Shown here: positions 43,318-52,263 of the stretch, piece by piece
Layout of the letters: each line of letters begins with the position of its first letter
How positions within the stretch are numbered: the stretch's first letter is position 1
Assembly: GCF_001507435.1 (NCBI RefSeq)
Contig: NZ_LMWH01000228.1
Location: 310,001-374,000 of the forward strand
Length of the DNA: 64,000 nt
Reading direction: 5' to 3'
DNA from: Streptomyces sp. NRRL F-5122
GTDB taxonomy: Bacteria; Actinomycetota; Actinomycetes; Streptomycetales; Streptomycetaceae
Position numbers and translations under genes: made by a program
Notes under the pieces: generated by a model
Told to the model about the DNA's origin: nothing
The model's input: the letters and a program-made list of their open reading frames with translations, nothing else
Databases searched by the model: none

Positions 43318-44892
43318 TCACGCCTCCCAAACGGCCGCAGCCGTACGGTCGTCGGCATAGCCCTTGACCCTGATCAGCGTGTCGGCGAGGAAGGCGGCGA
43401 GACCCGGCGGTTCCCCGGCCGCCCAGCGCTCGGTGAGGAGCTCGGCGAGCCGGGGCTCGCCGCGCAGCGGATCGGCGAGACCACCCGTGCACAGCAGCAG
43501 AATGTCACCCGGCCGGGCGATCGACGCGCGGAAGCGGAAGGGATCGCGGGGCGGTTCCGGAGCCGGTTCGTACGGGCTCGGCGGCGTCGTGATCCCCAGA
43601 TCCATGGTGAGCCGGTCACCCTCGGGGGTCTCGGACGGCAGTGAGCCGAACCCGACCACCGCCTCGCCCACCGCCTCGGCGGCACGCGGCTCGATGTCCT
43701 GCCACTCACCGTCCCGCAGCCGGAACAGACCGCCCGCGCCGACGCCGAAGAAGACCCGCGTACGGCAGTCGAAGTCGGCCGGCAGCAGCAGACAGCGCAG
43801 GGTGGCGGTGTAGTCGTCGGGGTCGACGCCCTGCTCGGCTGCGCCGGCCCGGAGTTTGCCGAGGCTGCGGTCGGTGAGCCGCTGCAGCCCCGACTTGAGG
43901 TCGCCGCGGCGTGCGGCCCGGATGTCCTCGCCCAGGCGGAGGTAACTGCGCCCGACGGCGCGGCCGATCCAGTGGCACACCTCGGTGGCGGCCCGGTGCG
44001 CCCCAGGAGTGGCCCGCGCGCCGGTCGCCATGGCGACGAGGACGAGCGCCTGGTCGCCGGTGCCGAAACGCGCGGTCAGCAGGGCGTCCCGGCGCGGTTC
44101 GCCGCGGAAGCGCGCGGAGTCCCCGCGCGCCGAAACGGCGCGCAGGGCGCAGGTCCCGTACCGCGCCCCGTCCAGCACCGTGTCGGCGACCAGGTCGTCG
44201 AGGTCGTCCGGGTCGGCGAGCGGAAGCGCGGTGGGCTCGGCGTCGTAGGTGGGCGGCCCGGAGCCGACGTAGTCGACCGCGGGCGAGGTGCGGGTCCGGG
44301 CGGCCGGGGACGCGACATCAACCGTCCCCGGCGGGGGCGGGGGCGCGCCGTCGGACGCAGCGGCCTCGAACGGGGGGACCAAGGGCGGTGGCGCCTCGGT
44401 CGGCCGGGCGGGCACGTCGGTGGGCCGACGGGAGCCCGGGACCGCCGCGGGCTCCGCCGGGGCGGCGGCGTCCGGCGGCGGGGCCGGAAATCGCGGTGGC
44501 CGGGGCCCGGACGGGAAGGTCACGGGGCCCGTCGGCCGGGTGGATGGAGGATCCCACGGCGCCGGACCGCGGGCCGGAGCCCCGGTACCGCGCTCGCCCC
44601 GCCGCATCGGAGTGGAGCCGGCCGGCCAGGTGGCGTCCGCTCCCGGCGCGAAGTCGCCGGGCTCCGGTCCCGCCGGGCGCTGCTCCGGCACCACCGGCGC
44701 GGTCGCGGGAGGGAGCTGCGCCCCGGTTCCGTGCCCGTCGTTGCCCTCCCCCACCGTTCCCGCGGCGGAGGCGAAGCGGTCGTCGAGACTGTCGCCCGCG
44801 ACGGCCGGTCCCGTGTCCCCGGTGGAGTCGTCGTACAACTGCCCCCACCAGTCGTCCTCATGACCGGTGGGCCTCTCCCCCTGCTGGCTCAT
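43318..44892 (-). CDS. PP2C-like phosphatase-domain protein with long disordered N terminus
   Basis: The 524 residues consist of about 230 residues of Pro/Ala/Gly-rich disordered sequence followed by a PP2C-type domain (YGTCALRAVSARGDSARFRG, LVAMATGARATPGAHRAATE, GDILLLCTGGLADPLRGEPR, and a final GYADDRTAAAVWEA). PP2C enzymes normally have Asp-Gly in the second of these (V-A-D-G-x-G). Here it reads AMATGA, so one metal ligand is missing. The terminal Asp pair is present. Activity is therefore uncertain. ATG 44892 is preceded by GGAGG with only one base spacing, so the start may be slightly downstream. It may act with the RsbW-like ATPase nearby (inference). Confidence 0.75.
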   Translation of the reverse strand: MSQQGERPTGHEDDWWGQLYDDSTGDTGPAVAGDSLDDRFASAAGTVGEGNDGHGTGAQLPPATAPVVPEQRPAGPEPGDFAPGADATWPAGSTPMRRGERGTGAPARGPAPWDPPSTRPTGPVTFPSGPRPPRFPAPPPDAAAPAEPAAVPGSRRPTDVPARPTEAPPPLVPPFEAAASDGAPPPPPGTVDVASPAARTRTSPAVDYVGSGPPTYDAEPTALPLADPDDLDDLVADTVLDGARYGTCALRAVSARGDSARFRGEPRRDALLTARFGTGDQALVLVAMATGARATPGAHRAATEVCHWIGRAVGRSYLRLGEDIRAARRGDLKSGLQRLTDRSLGKLRAGAAEQGVDPDDYTATLRCLLLPADFDCRTRVFFGVGAGGLFRLRDGEWQDIEPRAAEAVGEAVVGFGSLPSETPEGDRLTMDLGITTPPSPYEPAPEPPRDPFRFRASIARPGDILLLCTGGLADPLRGEPRLAELLTERWAAGEPPGLAAFLADTLIRVKGYADDRTAAAVWEA

Positions 44893-45305
44893 ACCTCCGA
44901 TTGTCCACCGCACGGGGCCCGGGAAAACGAGGCATCCGGAAATTCCGGCCACACGACCGCGCCCGGTCCACACGGAGGACGACGCCTCGAACGACGGTGC
45001 GAGCCGGCCATGGGGGGCGGCCCACCGGACGATCCCACCCCCCACAGGGGGATCGTCCGGTGGCACCGCGGTGACAGGGCCCGGCACGCCTCCGGCACCC
45101 CGTCACGACCTTGGGGCCGCCGCCCGCGTCGGCGCAGGCCGAACAACCCGCGGTCGGTATCGCGGGCGGCAGTCGCGACTGCGGTGGCGTCACCTTGGCA
45201 GAGAGACCGGGGGTACGGCGATGATGTCCTGAGGCGGGTTTGTGCCGTGGCTGTTTTCCGCCACCGCACACAGCGCGGGACTGCTCTTCGGGAGGACGAC
45301 GGTTG
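44893..45305. other. Divergent intergenic region with large stem-loop
   Basis: These 413 bases separate the PP2C-like gene from the regulator at 45306. No gene is supported. The main structure is the 15-bp inverted repeat at 45022-45063, listed separately. Confidence 0.5.
45022..45063. repeat. 15-bp perfect inverted repeat between divergent genes
   Basis: Arms CCACCGGACGATCCC (45022-45036) and GGGATCGTCCGGTGG (45049-45063) are exact complements around 12 bases. In a divergent intergenic space it cannot terminate either flanking gene, so it may end a small RNA, act as an extended operator or form an mRNA leader structure. Confidence 0.6.
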
Positions 45306-46286
45306 ATGCTGGCTGCGATAGGTCTGGACGAGACGCACGAGTCGGCGTACCGGGCACTGGTGTCCGTAGGCGCCGCCGAGGTGCCCGATCTCGCACGGCG
45401 GCTGTCGCTCGGCGAGCACGACACCGAGCACGCCCTGCGCCGGCTGGAACGGCACGGACTCGCGGCCCAGTCGACGGCCCGGCCCGGCCGATGGGTCGCG
45501 GCGCCACCGGGGGTCGCGCTCGGCGCGCTGCTGACCCAGCAGCGGCACGAGTTGGACAAGGCGGAGCTGGCGGCCGCGCTGCTCGCCGAGGAGTACCGCG
45601 CGGCGGCGGCCGAGCCCGCCGTGCACGACCTCGTCGAGGTGGTGAGCGGCGCGGCCGGGGTCGGACAGCGGTTCCTCCAACTCCAGCTCGGTGCGGCCGA
45701 GGAGGTCTGCGCGCTGGTCACCGGAAATCCGGTCGCCGTGTCGGGAATGGAGAACGACGCGGAGGAGCAGGCCGCGGGCCGCGGTGTGCGCTACCGGGTG
45801 GTGGTGGAGCGAGCGGTGCTCGACCGGCCCGACGGCATCACCGAGCTGACGGCCGCCCTCGGCCGCGACGAACAGGTGCGTGTCGTCGACACGGTGCCGA
45901 CCAAGCTGGTGGTCGCCGACCGGTCGCTGGCGATGGTGCCGCTGACCTCGCGGGGCACCGAACCGGCGGCCCTGGTGGTGCATGCGAGCGGGCTGCTGGA
46001 GCTCCTGTCGGGCCTGTTCGAGTCGGTGTGGCGGGAGGCGCTTCCGCTGCGGCTCGGACTGTCCGGCGTCATCGAGCAGGGGCCCGACGGCCCCGACAGC
46101 ACCGACCTCGAGGTCCTGTCCCTGCTCCTCGCGGGGCTGACGGACGCCAGCGTCGCCAAGCAGCTCGACCTGGGCCTGAGGACGGTGCAGCGCCGGGTGA
46201 AACGGCTGATGGAGCTGACGGGTGTGACGACCCGGCTCCAGCTGGGCTGGCACGCGTACGAGCGCGGCTGGGTGGCACGGCACTGA
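45306..46286 (+). CDS. TrmB/LuxR-type transcriptional regulator
   Basis: The 326 residues combine an N-terminal TrmB-like winged helix with a C-terminal LuxR-type HTH. The winged helix is LDETHESAYRALVSVGAAEV and HDTEHALRRLERHGLAAQST. The HTH is DLEVLSLLLAGLTDASVAKQ and LDLGLRTVQRRVKRLMELTG. Between them lies a sensor region (YRVVVERAVLDRPDGITELT, VVDTVPTKLVVADRSLAMVP) of the kind seen in many Streptomyces orphan regulators. ATG 45306 follows GGGAGGA, and TTG 45303 is an alternative. The GH95-like gene begins 121 bases after its stop. It may be a target, but the ligand is unknown. Confidence 0.8.
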   Translation: MLAAIGLDETHESAYRALVSVGAAEVPDLARRLSLGEHDTEHALRRLERHGLAAQSTARPGRWVAAPPGVALGALLTQQRHELDKAELAAALLAEEYRAAAAEPAVHDLVEVVSGAAGVGQRFLQLQLGAAEEVCALVTGNPVAVSGMENDAEEQAAGRGVRYRVVVERAVLDRPDGITELTAALGRDEQVRVVDTVPTKLVVADRSLAMVPLTSRGTEPAALVVHASGLLELLSGLFESVWREALPLRLGLSGVIEQGPDGPDSTDLEVLSLLLAGLTDASVAKQLDLGLRTVQRRVKRLMELTGVTTRLQLGWHAYERGWVARH

Positions 46287-46407
46287 CCCGGCATTAACCG
46301 GACAGGCGACACATCGGATCTATCTCGCCCTATTGACGATCTGAAACCCCATCCATACGTTGCCTCGCGGGATAGCTCCGATGAATACCGAGCCGCCTGG
46401 AGGCACC

Positions 46408-48714
46408 GTGTCCAGTCCGACCAGACGAACCGTCATCGCCACCGGATCCGCCCTCGGCGGTGCGCTGCTCACGGGAGGCCTGCCCGCGCAGGCTTCGGCG
46501 GCCGATCGCACCGGCAGCGCCTCCGACCCCTGGCGAGCCGTCCTCGATGACGCCGACCTCGTCTGGCAGCGGATGCCGGCCACTTGGTACGAGGGACCGT
46601 ACCTGGGCAACGGCTTCCTCGGATCGGGCATCTACGCCGAGCCCGGCCGCGAGCAGGCCGCCGTCCGCTTCAACGTCCAGCACTCCGAGGTGCAGGACCA
46701 CCGCCCCGAGTACGGATCGTTGTTCGGGCTCGCGCGGCTGCCGATCGGCTACTTCACCCTGGAGCCGGTGGGCACGATCACCGCCGTGGACTGGCGGCTG
46801 GGGCTCCACGACGCCGAACTCACCGGCGCCCTCGCCACGGACCGCGGCAGGCTCGCGATACGGGCCCTGGTGCACACCTCCCGCTCGCTGCTCGCCGTGG
46901 AGGTCGCACCGTCCGAGGGCGAGCGCGATTTCCGCTGGGTCTTCCACCCGGCCGACGCGATCAGCCCGCGCGCCGACTTCAAACCGCTGCCGGACGGCTA
47001 CCGCGGCAACCCTCCCGCCGAGGTCGGCGACCACGACGGCGTGTCCGCCTCAGTGCAGCCGCTGCTCTCGGGCGGCCAGCACGTGACGGCCTGGCGGGAG
47101 ACCGACCGGGGTGGGCGACGCACCCTGTACGTCCACGTCGCGCACTCGTACCCGAAGTCCACGGCACTGCGGCGAGCGCTCTCCACCATCCGCGGCGGGT
47201 CCTTGCTGCCGTACGACGCCCTGGCGGCGACCCACCGCGCCTGGTGGCACGCCTACTACCGCAGGAGCTTTCTCTCCCTGCCCGACGCACGCATCCAGCG
47301 CTTCTACTGGATCCAGCTCTACAAGGTCGCCTCCGCGGCCCGGCGCGACGCACCCGTGATGGCGACGAGCGGTCCCTGGCTCGAGTCCACGCCGTGGCCC
47401 AACACCTGGTGGAACCTCAACGTCCAGCTGGAGTACTGGCTGATCCACGGATCCAACCACCTCGAACTGGACGCTGTGACACGGGCGCTCGGCGAGTTCC
47501 GCGACAATCTGTCCAACGAGATGGCGCCCGCGTACCGGGCCGACTCGCTCGGTATCCCGCGCACCACGGACCCGCACCTCATAAACGGTGCGGCGGGCAC
47601 CCTCACCGGCTACGGCGTCGGCATCCCCGGCCAGGATCCGCCGACCCCCGAGGTCGGCAACCTCACCTGGGCGCTGCACAACGTCTGGCTCAGCTACCGC
47701 CACACCATGGACGAGTCGATCCTCCGCGACGTCCTCTATCCGCTGCTCCGCAAGGCCGTCACCTACTACCTGCACTTCCTGGAGCTGGGTCCGGACGGCA
47801 AGCTGCACCTGCCGGCCACCTTCTCGCCGGAGTACGGCGGTGACACGCGCGACTGCAACTACGACCTCATGCTGCTCACCTGGGGCTGCCGGACCCTGCT
47901 GGAGTCGGCGGACCTGCTCGGGGTGAAAGACGAACTGGCCCCGCGCTGGCGTGAGGTGCTGGCCAAGCGGGTGCCCTACCCCACCGACGAGAACGGCTTC
48001 ATGATCGGCGCGGACATCCCGTTCGCCAAGTCCCACCGCCACTACTCGCATCTGCTCTCGGTCTATCCGCTGTACGAGCTTACGGGTCGCACCGCTGACG
48101 AGCGCGCCCTCATCGAGAAGTCGCTGGCGCACTGGGTCGGCTTCGAGGGCGCCCTCCAGGGATACACGTTCACGGGCGCCGCCTCGATGTCCGCGCTGCT
48201 CGGCAAGGGCGAGGACGCGCTGAAGTACCTGGGCGAGCTGATGACCCGATTCATCCAGCCCAACACCATGTACAAGGAGTCCGGGCCGGTCATCGAGACC
48301 CCTCTCTCGGCGTCCCAGTCCCTGCACGACATGGTCTGCCAGTCCTGGGGCGGGGTCGTCCGTGTGTTCCCCGCGCTGCCCGCCGCGTGGGCGGACCTGA
48401 CGGTGCACGACTTCCGCACTCAGGGAGCCTTCCTGCTCTCCGCCGTCCGCCGCGGCGGGGTGACAAGCTGGGTGCGGCTCGTCAGCGAGGCGGGCGCACC
48501 GTGCGTCGTACGGCACTCCGTCCCGGGTGCGATCGAGGTGCGGGACGGCCGCGGGCGGAGGCTGCACTACGAGACCGTGGACGAGGGCACCGTTCGCATA
48601 GCGCTGCGCAGGGGCGAGTCGGCATTGATCACGGCGAAGGGCGACCGCCCCGACTTCACGATCGCGCCGGTCGCGCCGAACGGGCAGGCCCCCCGCTGGG
48701 GTCTGCCCGCCTGA
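46408..48714 (+). CDS. Secreted GH95-like glycoside hydrolase
   Basis: GTG 46408 follows CTGGAGG and gives 768 residues. The N terminus has a Tat-type signal (TRRTVIATGSALGGALLTGG, cleaved near AQASA), so it is exported folded. The N-terminal beta domain includes GPYLGNGFLGSGIYAEPGRE. The (alpha/alpha)6 barrel includes WPNTWWNLNVQLEYWLIHGS, TFSPEYGGDTRDCNYDLMLL and DIPFAKSHRHYSHLLSVYPL. The C-terminal beta domain includes WGGVVRVFPALPAAWADLTV. This order matches GH95 (alpha-1,2-L-fucosidase/L-galactosidase) proteins, although sequence identity to characterised members cannot be judged here. An upstream ATG at 46381 has no ribosome site. It is convergent with the esterase, seven bases apart. 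Confidence 0.75.
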   Translation: MSSPTRRTVIATGSALGGALLTGGLPAQASAADRTGSASDPWRAVLDDADLVWQRMPATWYEGPYLGNGFLGSGIYAEPGREQAAVRFNVQHSEVQDHRPEYGSLFGLARLPIGYFTLEPVGTITAVDWRLGLHDAELTGALATDRGRLAIRALVHTSRSLLAVEVAPSEGERDFRWVFHPADAISPRADFKPLPDGYRGNPPAEVGDHDGVSASVQPLLSGGQHVTAWRETDRGGRRTLYVHVAHSYPKSTALRRALSTIRGGSLLPYDALAATHRAWWHAYYRRSFLSLPDARIQRFYWIQLYKVASAARRDAPVMATSGPWLESTPWPNTWWNLNVQLEYWLIHGSNHLELDAVTRALGEFRDNLSNEMAPAYRADSLGIPRTTDPHLINGAAGTLTGYGVGIPGQDPPTPEVGNLTWALHNVWLSYRHTMDESILRDVLYPLLRKAVTYYLHFLELGPDGKLHLPATFSPEYGGDTRDCNYDLMLLTWGCRTLLESADLLGVKDELAPRWREVLAKRVPYPTDENGFMIGADIPFAKSHRHYSHLLSVYPLYELTGRTADERALIEKSLAHWVGFEGALQGYTFTGAASMSALLGKGEDALKYLGELMTRFIQPNTMYKESGPVIETPLSASQSLHDMVCQSWGGVVRVFPALPAAWADLTVHDFRTQGAFLLSAVRRGGVTSWVRLVSEAGAPCVVRHSVPGAIEVRDGRGRRLHYETVDEGTVRIALRRGESALITAKGDRPDFTIAPVAPNGQAPRWGLPA

Positions 48715-48721
48715 CAGGGCA

Positions 48722-49954
48722 TCAGCGCAGCAGGGACGTCAGGTCGATCGCGGCGGCGAGCGCCCGCATGCCCGCGTCGTTGAAGTGAAGGTGGTCGCCG
48801 GGGTCGTAGGCCGGTCTGATCCGTTCGGGGCGGGCCGGGTCGCGGACGGCGGCGTCGAAGTCCGCGACCTCGTCGAAGAGGCCGTTCCGGATGAGGGCGT
48901 TGATCTCGAGCCGCAGTTCCTCACGGGCCGGCGACCAGCTCGGGTGGCCTCCGAACGGGGTGAGAGTGGCGCCGATGACACGGATGCCGTGGGCGTGCGC
49001 ACGGTCCACGATCCGGCGGTACGCGCTCGCATAGGCACCCGGATCGGTCTGGGACGGCTTGCCCTTGATGTCGTTGACGCCCTCCAGGACGACCAGCGTG
49101 CGGACCGCGGCACGGCTGACGACATCCGCGTCCAGGCGTGCGAGGGCGCTCGGTCCTGCACCGTCGAGAAGGAGGCGGTTGCCGGCGATGCCCGCGTTCA
49201 GGACGCCGGGCCTGCGGCTCGCGGGCAGGGTGCGCAGGCGCTCCGACAGCAGGTCGGGCCAGCGGTGGTTGGCGCCGTACGAGGATCCGGTGCCGTCGGT
49301 GAGGGAGTCCCCGAAGGCCACCAGACTTGCGGCACCCGCCGGGCGCAGGACGTCGACCCCGGTCACGTAGTACCAACTGGAGACGGTGGAGGTGTACGCG
49401 GCGCCGCCGGTGTCGGCGGCCCGGTTGCCCTCCTTGGCCACGTAGTTGGTCTGCAGGGCGGTGTGGTGGAAGGTCGCCGGTCCCGAGTCGGCGGGCGTGT
49501 GCACGGTGACGAGGAGGTCGCAGTCCGCCGGGACAGCGAGGGGCACGAGGTCGGTGACGCGGTCCTGGCCCGCGGGCACGGTCACCGAGGTGGCGCCGTC
49601 GAAGGTGGCGGCGCGCAGGGATCCCGGTACGGCATCCGCCCCCGTGGGCCCGTCGGGCAGCCGCAACGCGACGGTGACGGCGTCGAGTCGGAGCGGGGCG
49701 CTGCCGAGGCGGTTGGACAGCCGGACGCGAGTGGCGACGCCGCCGACGCTGATGTGCACGACGTTGCGGATCGACGCGCCGGGCAGGGATGACGTGGTGC
49801 CCGACGGGGCCGCCTCCCAAGTACCGGCCCACTGCGGGGCAGTCTCGGCCCGGTCGGCCGTACCCGGAAGGGTGGCCGCGGTCGAGACAAGCGTGAGGGC
49901 CAGAACGGCCAGGCAGCGACTCAGGGTTACCGTCGCACGGGCCAGGTTGATCAT
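48722..49954 (-). CDS. Secreted SGNH/GDSL-family hydrolase
   Basis: The 410 residues carry a signal peptide (LARATVTLSRCLAVLALTLV, ending near TAATLPGTADRA). An N-terminal beta domain of about 150 residues (WAGTWEAAPSG, RNVVHISVGGVATRVRLSNR) is followed by an SGNH catalytic domain. Block I is LVAFGDSLTDGTGSS, block II GVLNAGIAGNRLL, block III VLEGVNDIKG and block V DHLHFNDAG, which gives the Ser, Gly, Asn and Asp/His residues. It likely deacylates extracellular polysaccharide or lipid esters. ATG 49954 has GGAGAGGG 11 bases upstream. It is convergent with the GH95-like enzyme, so both may act on the same plant polymers (inference). Confidence 0.88.
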   Translation of the reverse strand: MINLARATVTLSRCLAVLALTLVSTAATLPGTADRAETAPQWAGTWEAAPSGTTSSLPGASIRNVVHISVGGVATRVRLSNRLGSAPLRLDAVTVALRLPDGPTGADAVPGSLRAATFDGATSVTVPAGQDRVTDLVPLAVPADCDLLVTVHTPADSGPATFHHTALQTNYVAKEGNRAADTGGAAYTSTVSSWYYVTGVDVLRPAGAASLVAFGDSLTDGTGSSYGANHRWPDLLSERLRTLPASRRPGVLNAGIAGNRLLLDGAGPSALARLDADVVSRAAVRTLVVLEGVNDIKGKPSQTDPGAYASAYRRIVDRAHAHGIRVIGATLTPFGGHPSWSPAREELRLEINALIRNGLFDEVADFDAAVRDPARPERIRPAYDPGDHLHFNDAGMRALAAAIDLTSLLR

Positions 49955-50236
49955 ATGGACGCGCCCTCTCCTCACCGGCGGTCCCGGGGACACGGAACCG
50001 GGAAGCCTTCGATGACTTCCCAGGACACGCCGAGGAGCTAACGCATCGTCACACCTTCGGGCCCATGGCAGTCGGCTCCCGCACGGTGACCGCTCCGCGG
50101 TGTTCCGCCGCGGCGGTCGCACTCCCCGGGGCCGACGGCACCACCGAGAAGTGGCGGAGCCGGCGGAGGAATTCCGGAGCGGGGCCGGTCGTGGACGGCC
50201 GCGGCTGAACCGCAGCCGGGGTCCGGAGGAACTGCT

Positions 50237-50740
50237 CTATGGCCGACGGCCCACGCCCTCCAGGGCCAGCAGGCGCGTCTTGCGGTCGAGGCCGCCGGCA
50301 TAGCCGGTGAGGGAGCCGTCCGCGCCGATCACACGGTGGCAGGGGCGGACGATGAGCAGGGGGTTGGCGCCGATCGCCCCGCCGATGGCGCGGACGGCGG
50401 CACGCGACGCGCCGATCCGGGTGGCGATCGCCCCGTACGTCGTGGTCGTTCCGTACGGGACGGAGTCGAGCGCCGCCCACACCCGCTCACGGAACGCGGT
50501 TCCGTCCGTACGCAACTCCAGTCTGAACTCGTCGAGTTCGCCCGCGAAGTAGGCGGCGAGCTGCTGCTCGGCCGCGCGGAAGAGCCCGGGCTCGTACCGC
50601 CATTCCGGCCCGAGGGTGCGGCCGCCCTTCTGGCCGGGCACGGAGAGGGAGGTCAGGGCGCCGGTCGCGTCGGCGGTGAGCAGGAGCTCGCCGACCGGGC
50701 TGTCGAGCGTGGTGTAGTGGACGGCGTCGCGCGAGTTCAT
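50237..50740 (-). CDS. ogt: Methylated-DNA-protein-cysteine methyltransferase
   Basis: This suicide repair protein transfers O6-alkyl groups from guanine to its own cysteine. The 167 residues include the DNA-binding helix region SVPYGTTTTYGAIATRIGAS and the active-site motif NPLLIVRPCHRVIGADGSLT with Cys in PCHRVI. ATG 50740 overlaps the stop codon of the Ada-AlkA gene (ATGA), so both are translated together as an alkylation-damage module. The length matches short Ogt proteins. Confidence 0.95.
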   Translation of the reverse strand: MNSRDAVHYTTLDSPVGELLLTADATGALTSLSVPGQKGGRTLGPEWRYEPGLFRAAEQQLAAYFAGELDEFRLELRTDGTAFRERVWAALDSVPYGTTTTYGAIATRIGASRAAVRAIGGAIGANPLLIVRPCHRVIGADGSLTGYAGGLDRKTRLLALEGVGRRP

Positions 50741-52170
50741 GATCGGTGATCTTCCTGTTCGCCCGGAACCGGCTCGCCCGCCGTCCGGAGGTGCTGAAGG
50801 GCGTACGAGCGCCATGGGCGCCAGACGTCGGGGACGTCCTGTCCGGGCGGCGCCACGTCGGGGTCGCCCAGGGCGCGGGTGCGGATGACGGCGGCGACGC
50901 GCGGCTCCATGCCCGGCAGCGCGAGCAGTGCGTCGTACGCGTCGTCGCGGTCGGCCCCGGCGTCGAGGCGGAGCGTGCCGTCGGCAAGGGCGGTGGCCAG
51001 GGCCCCGGGCGTCCCGTGGGGCTCGGCCTCGACGAGCACGGCCGGTTCGGGAAAAACATGGGTGAGCGTGCCGTACGGGGAGTCGAGGACCTTCCCGTAG
51101 CGGTGGACCAGTTCCTCGGCACGGCCCCGCCCGACAAGAGCACGCACGGCGAACTCCTCCGGATCGGCCGCACCCGGCGAGCGCAGGCCCGGACGCGCGG
51201 CAACCAGTGGGGCGAGCCGGGGATCGGCGGCAAGACGCTCGTCGACGGCGTACGGGTCCGCATCGAGGTCGAACAGCCGTCGCAGCCGCTGGACGGCGCT
51301 CGGGAGGTCGCGGGGGTCGGTGAGATGGAGCCGGGCATCCAGCCAGCCGCCCCGATGACCGTGCGTGGACGGCCTCGACGCGGCGCGGCCGGGGCGTTCG
51401 TCGACGGCCACGACGGCCGTGCCGTACGGCAGCCGGAGCGTGCGGCGGTAGGTACGGCGTCCGCGCGCGCCCTCCACCTCCTCGACACCCCGGATCGCCT
51501 CGCGGGCGAACTGGTCGAAGACGGCGGTGGACTGGTAGGGGCCGCGGTGGGCGAGTCGCAGCGGGATCCCCGCCGAGGGCGCGGCCACGCGGCGGACCGC
51601 CGGTACGCCGCGTGGCGCGGCCGCACGCAGTTCGCTCGGGGTCGCGGCGTACACCGCCCTGATCGTGTCGTTGAACTGGCGTACGCTCGCGAATCCGGCC
51701 GCGAAGGCGATCTCCGTGACCGGGAGCGTGGTGGTCTGCAGAAGGACGCGGGCGGTGTGGGCGCGCTGGGCCCGGGCGAGCGCGACGGGTCCGGCGCCGA
51801 CCTCGGCGGTCAGCTGGCGCTGCACCTGGCGGGCGCTGTAGCCGAGCCGCACGGCGAGTCCGTCCACGCCCTCGCGGTCGACGACGCCGTCCTTGATCAT
51901 GCGCATGGCGCGACCCACGACGTCCGCCCGCACGTTCCACTCCGCGGAGCCGGGCGCGGCGTCCGGACGGCAGCGCCGGCAGGCCCGGAACCCGGCACTC
52001 TGCGCGGCGGCGGCCGTCGGATAGAAGCGCACATTCCGGCGCCTGGGCGTCACGGCGGGGCAACTGGGCCGACAGTAGATACCGGTGGTCTCGACGGCGA
52101 AGAAGAACTCGCCGTCGAACCGCGCGTCCCGGCTGCGCACCGCCTCGTACCTGGTGTCCTCGTCGATCAC
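50737..52170 (-). CDS. Ada metal-binding/AraC-type regulator fused to AlkA-type glycosylase
   Basis: From GTG 52170 the protein has 477 residues. The Ada zinc domain (RFDGEFFFAVETTGIYCRPS, ACRRCRPDAA) has the four cysteines that sense methylphosphotriesters. An AraC HTH follows (GVDGLAVRLGYSARQVQRQL, ATEIAFAAGFASVRQFNDTI-like). The AlkA part follows, from APSAGIPLRLAHRGPYQSTA to the end. Its helix-hairpin-helix reads LLALPGMEPRVAAVIRTRAL. After GDPDVAPPGQDVPD the chain passes directly to WRPWRSYALQHL, skipping about 20 residues that in AlkA contain the catalytic Asp. An ATG at 52221 is open, but GTG 52170 has GGAG about nine bases upstream. Confidence 0.85.
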   Translation of the reverse strand: MIDEDTRYEAVRSRDARFDGEFFFAVETTGIYCRPSCPAVTPRRRNVRFYPTAAAAQSAGFRACRRCRPDAAPGSAEWNVRADVVGRAMRMIKDGVVDREGVDGLAVRLGYSARQVQRQLTAEVGAGPVALARAQRAHTARVLLQTTTLPVTEIAFAAGFASVRQFNDTIRAVYAATPSELRAAAPRGVPAVRRVAAPSAGIPLRLAHRGPYQSTAVFDQFAREAIRGVEEVEGARGRRTYRRTLRLPYGTAVVAVDERPGRAASRPSTHGHRGGWLDARLHLTDPRDLPSAVQRLRRLFDLDADPYAVDERLAADPRLAPLVAARPGLRSPGAADPEEFAVRALVGRGRAEELVHRYGKVLDSPYGTLTHVFPEPAVLVEAEPHGTPGALATALADGTLRLDAGADRDDAYDALLALPGMEPRVAAVIRTRALGDPDVAPPGQDVPDVWRPWRSYALQHLRTAGEPVPGEQEDHRS

Positions 52171-52226
52171 GCCTTCCAGTCTCCACCACCGGGCGGGGTG
52201 GGACCGGCGGAAATCGGACATGACGG

Positions 52227-52254
52227 TGCCGCCCCCGCACCGGCGAGGGCGGCA
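52227..52254 (-). terminator. Hairpin terminator of rsgA
   Basis: TGCCGCCC (52227-52234) and GGGCGGCA (52247-52254) are exact complements, with further pairing inside. It lies about 10 bases past the rsgA stop codon on the minus strand. Confidence 0.5.
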
Positions 52255-52263
52255 TCCGTGGTC

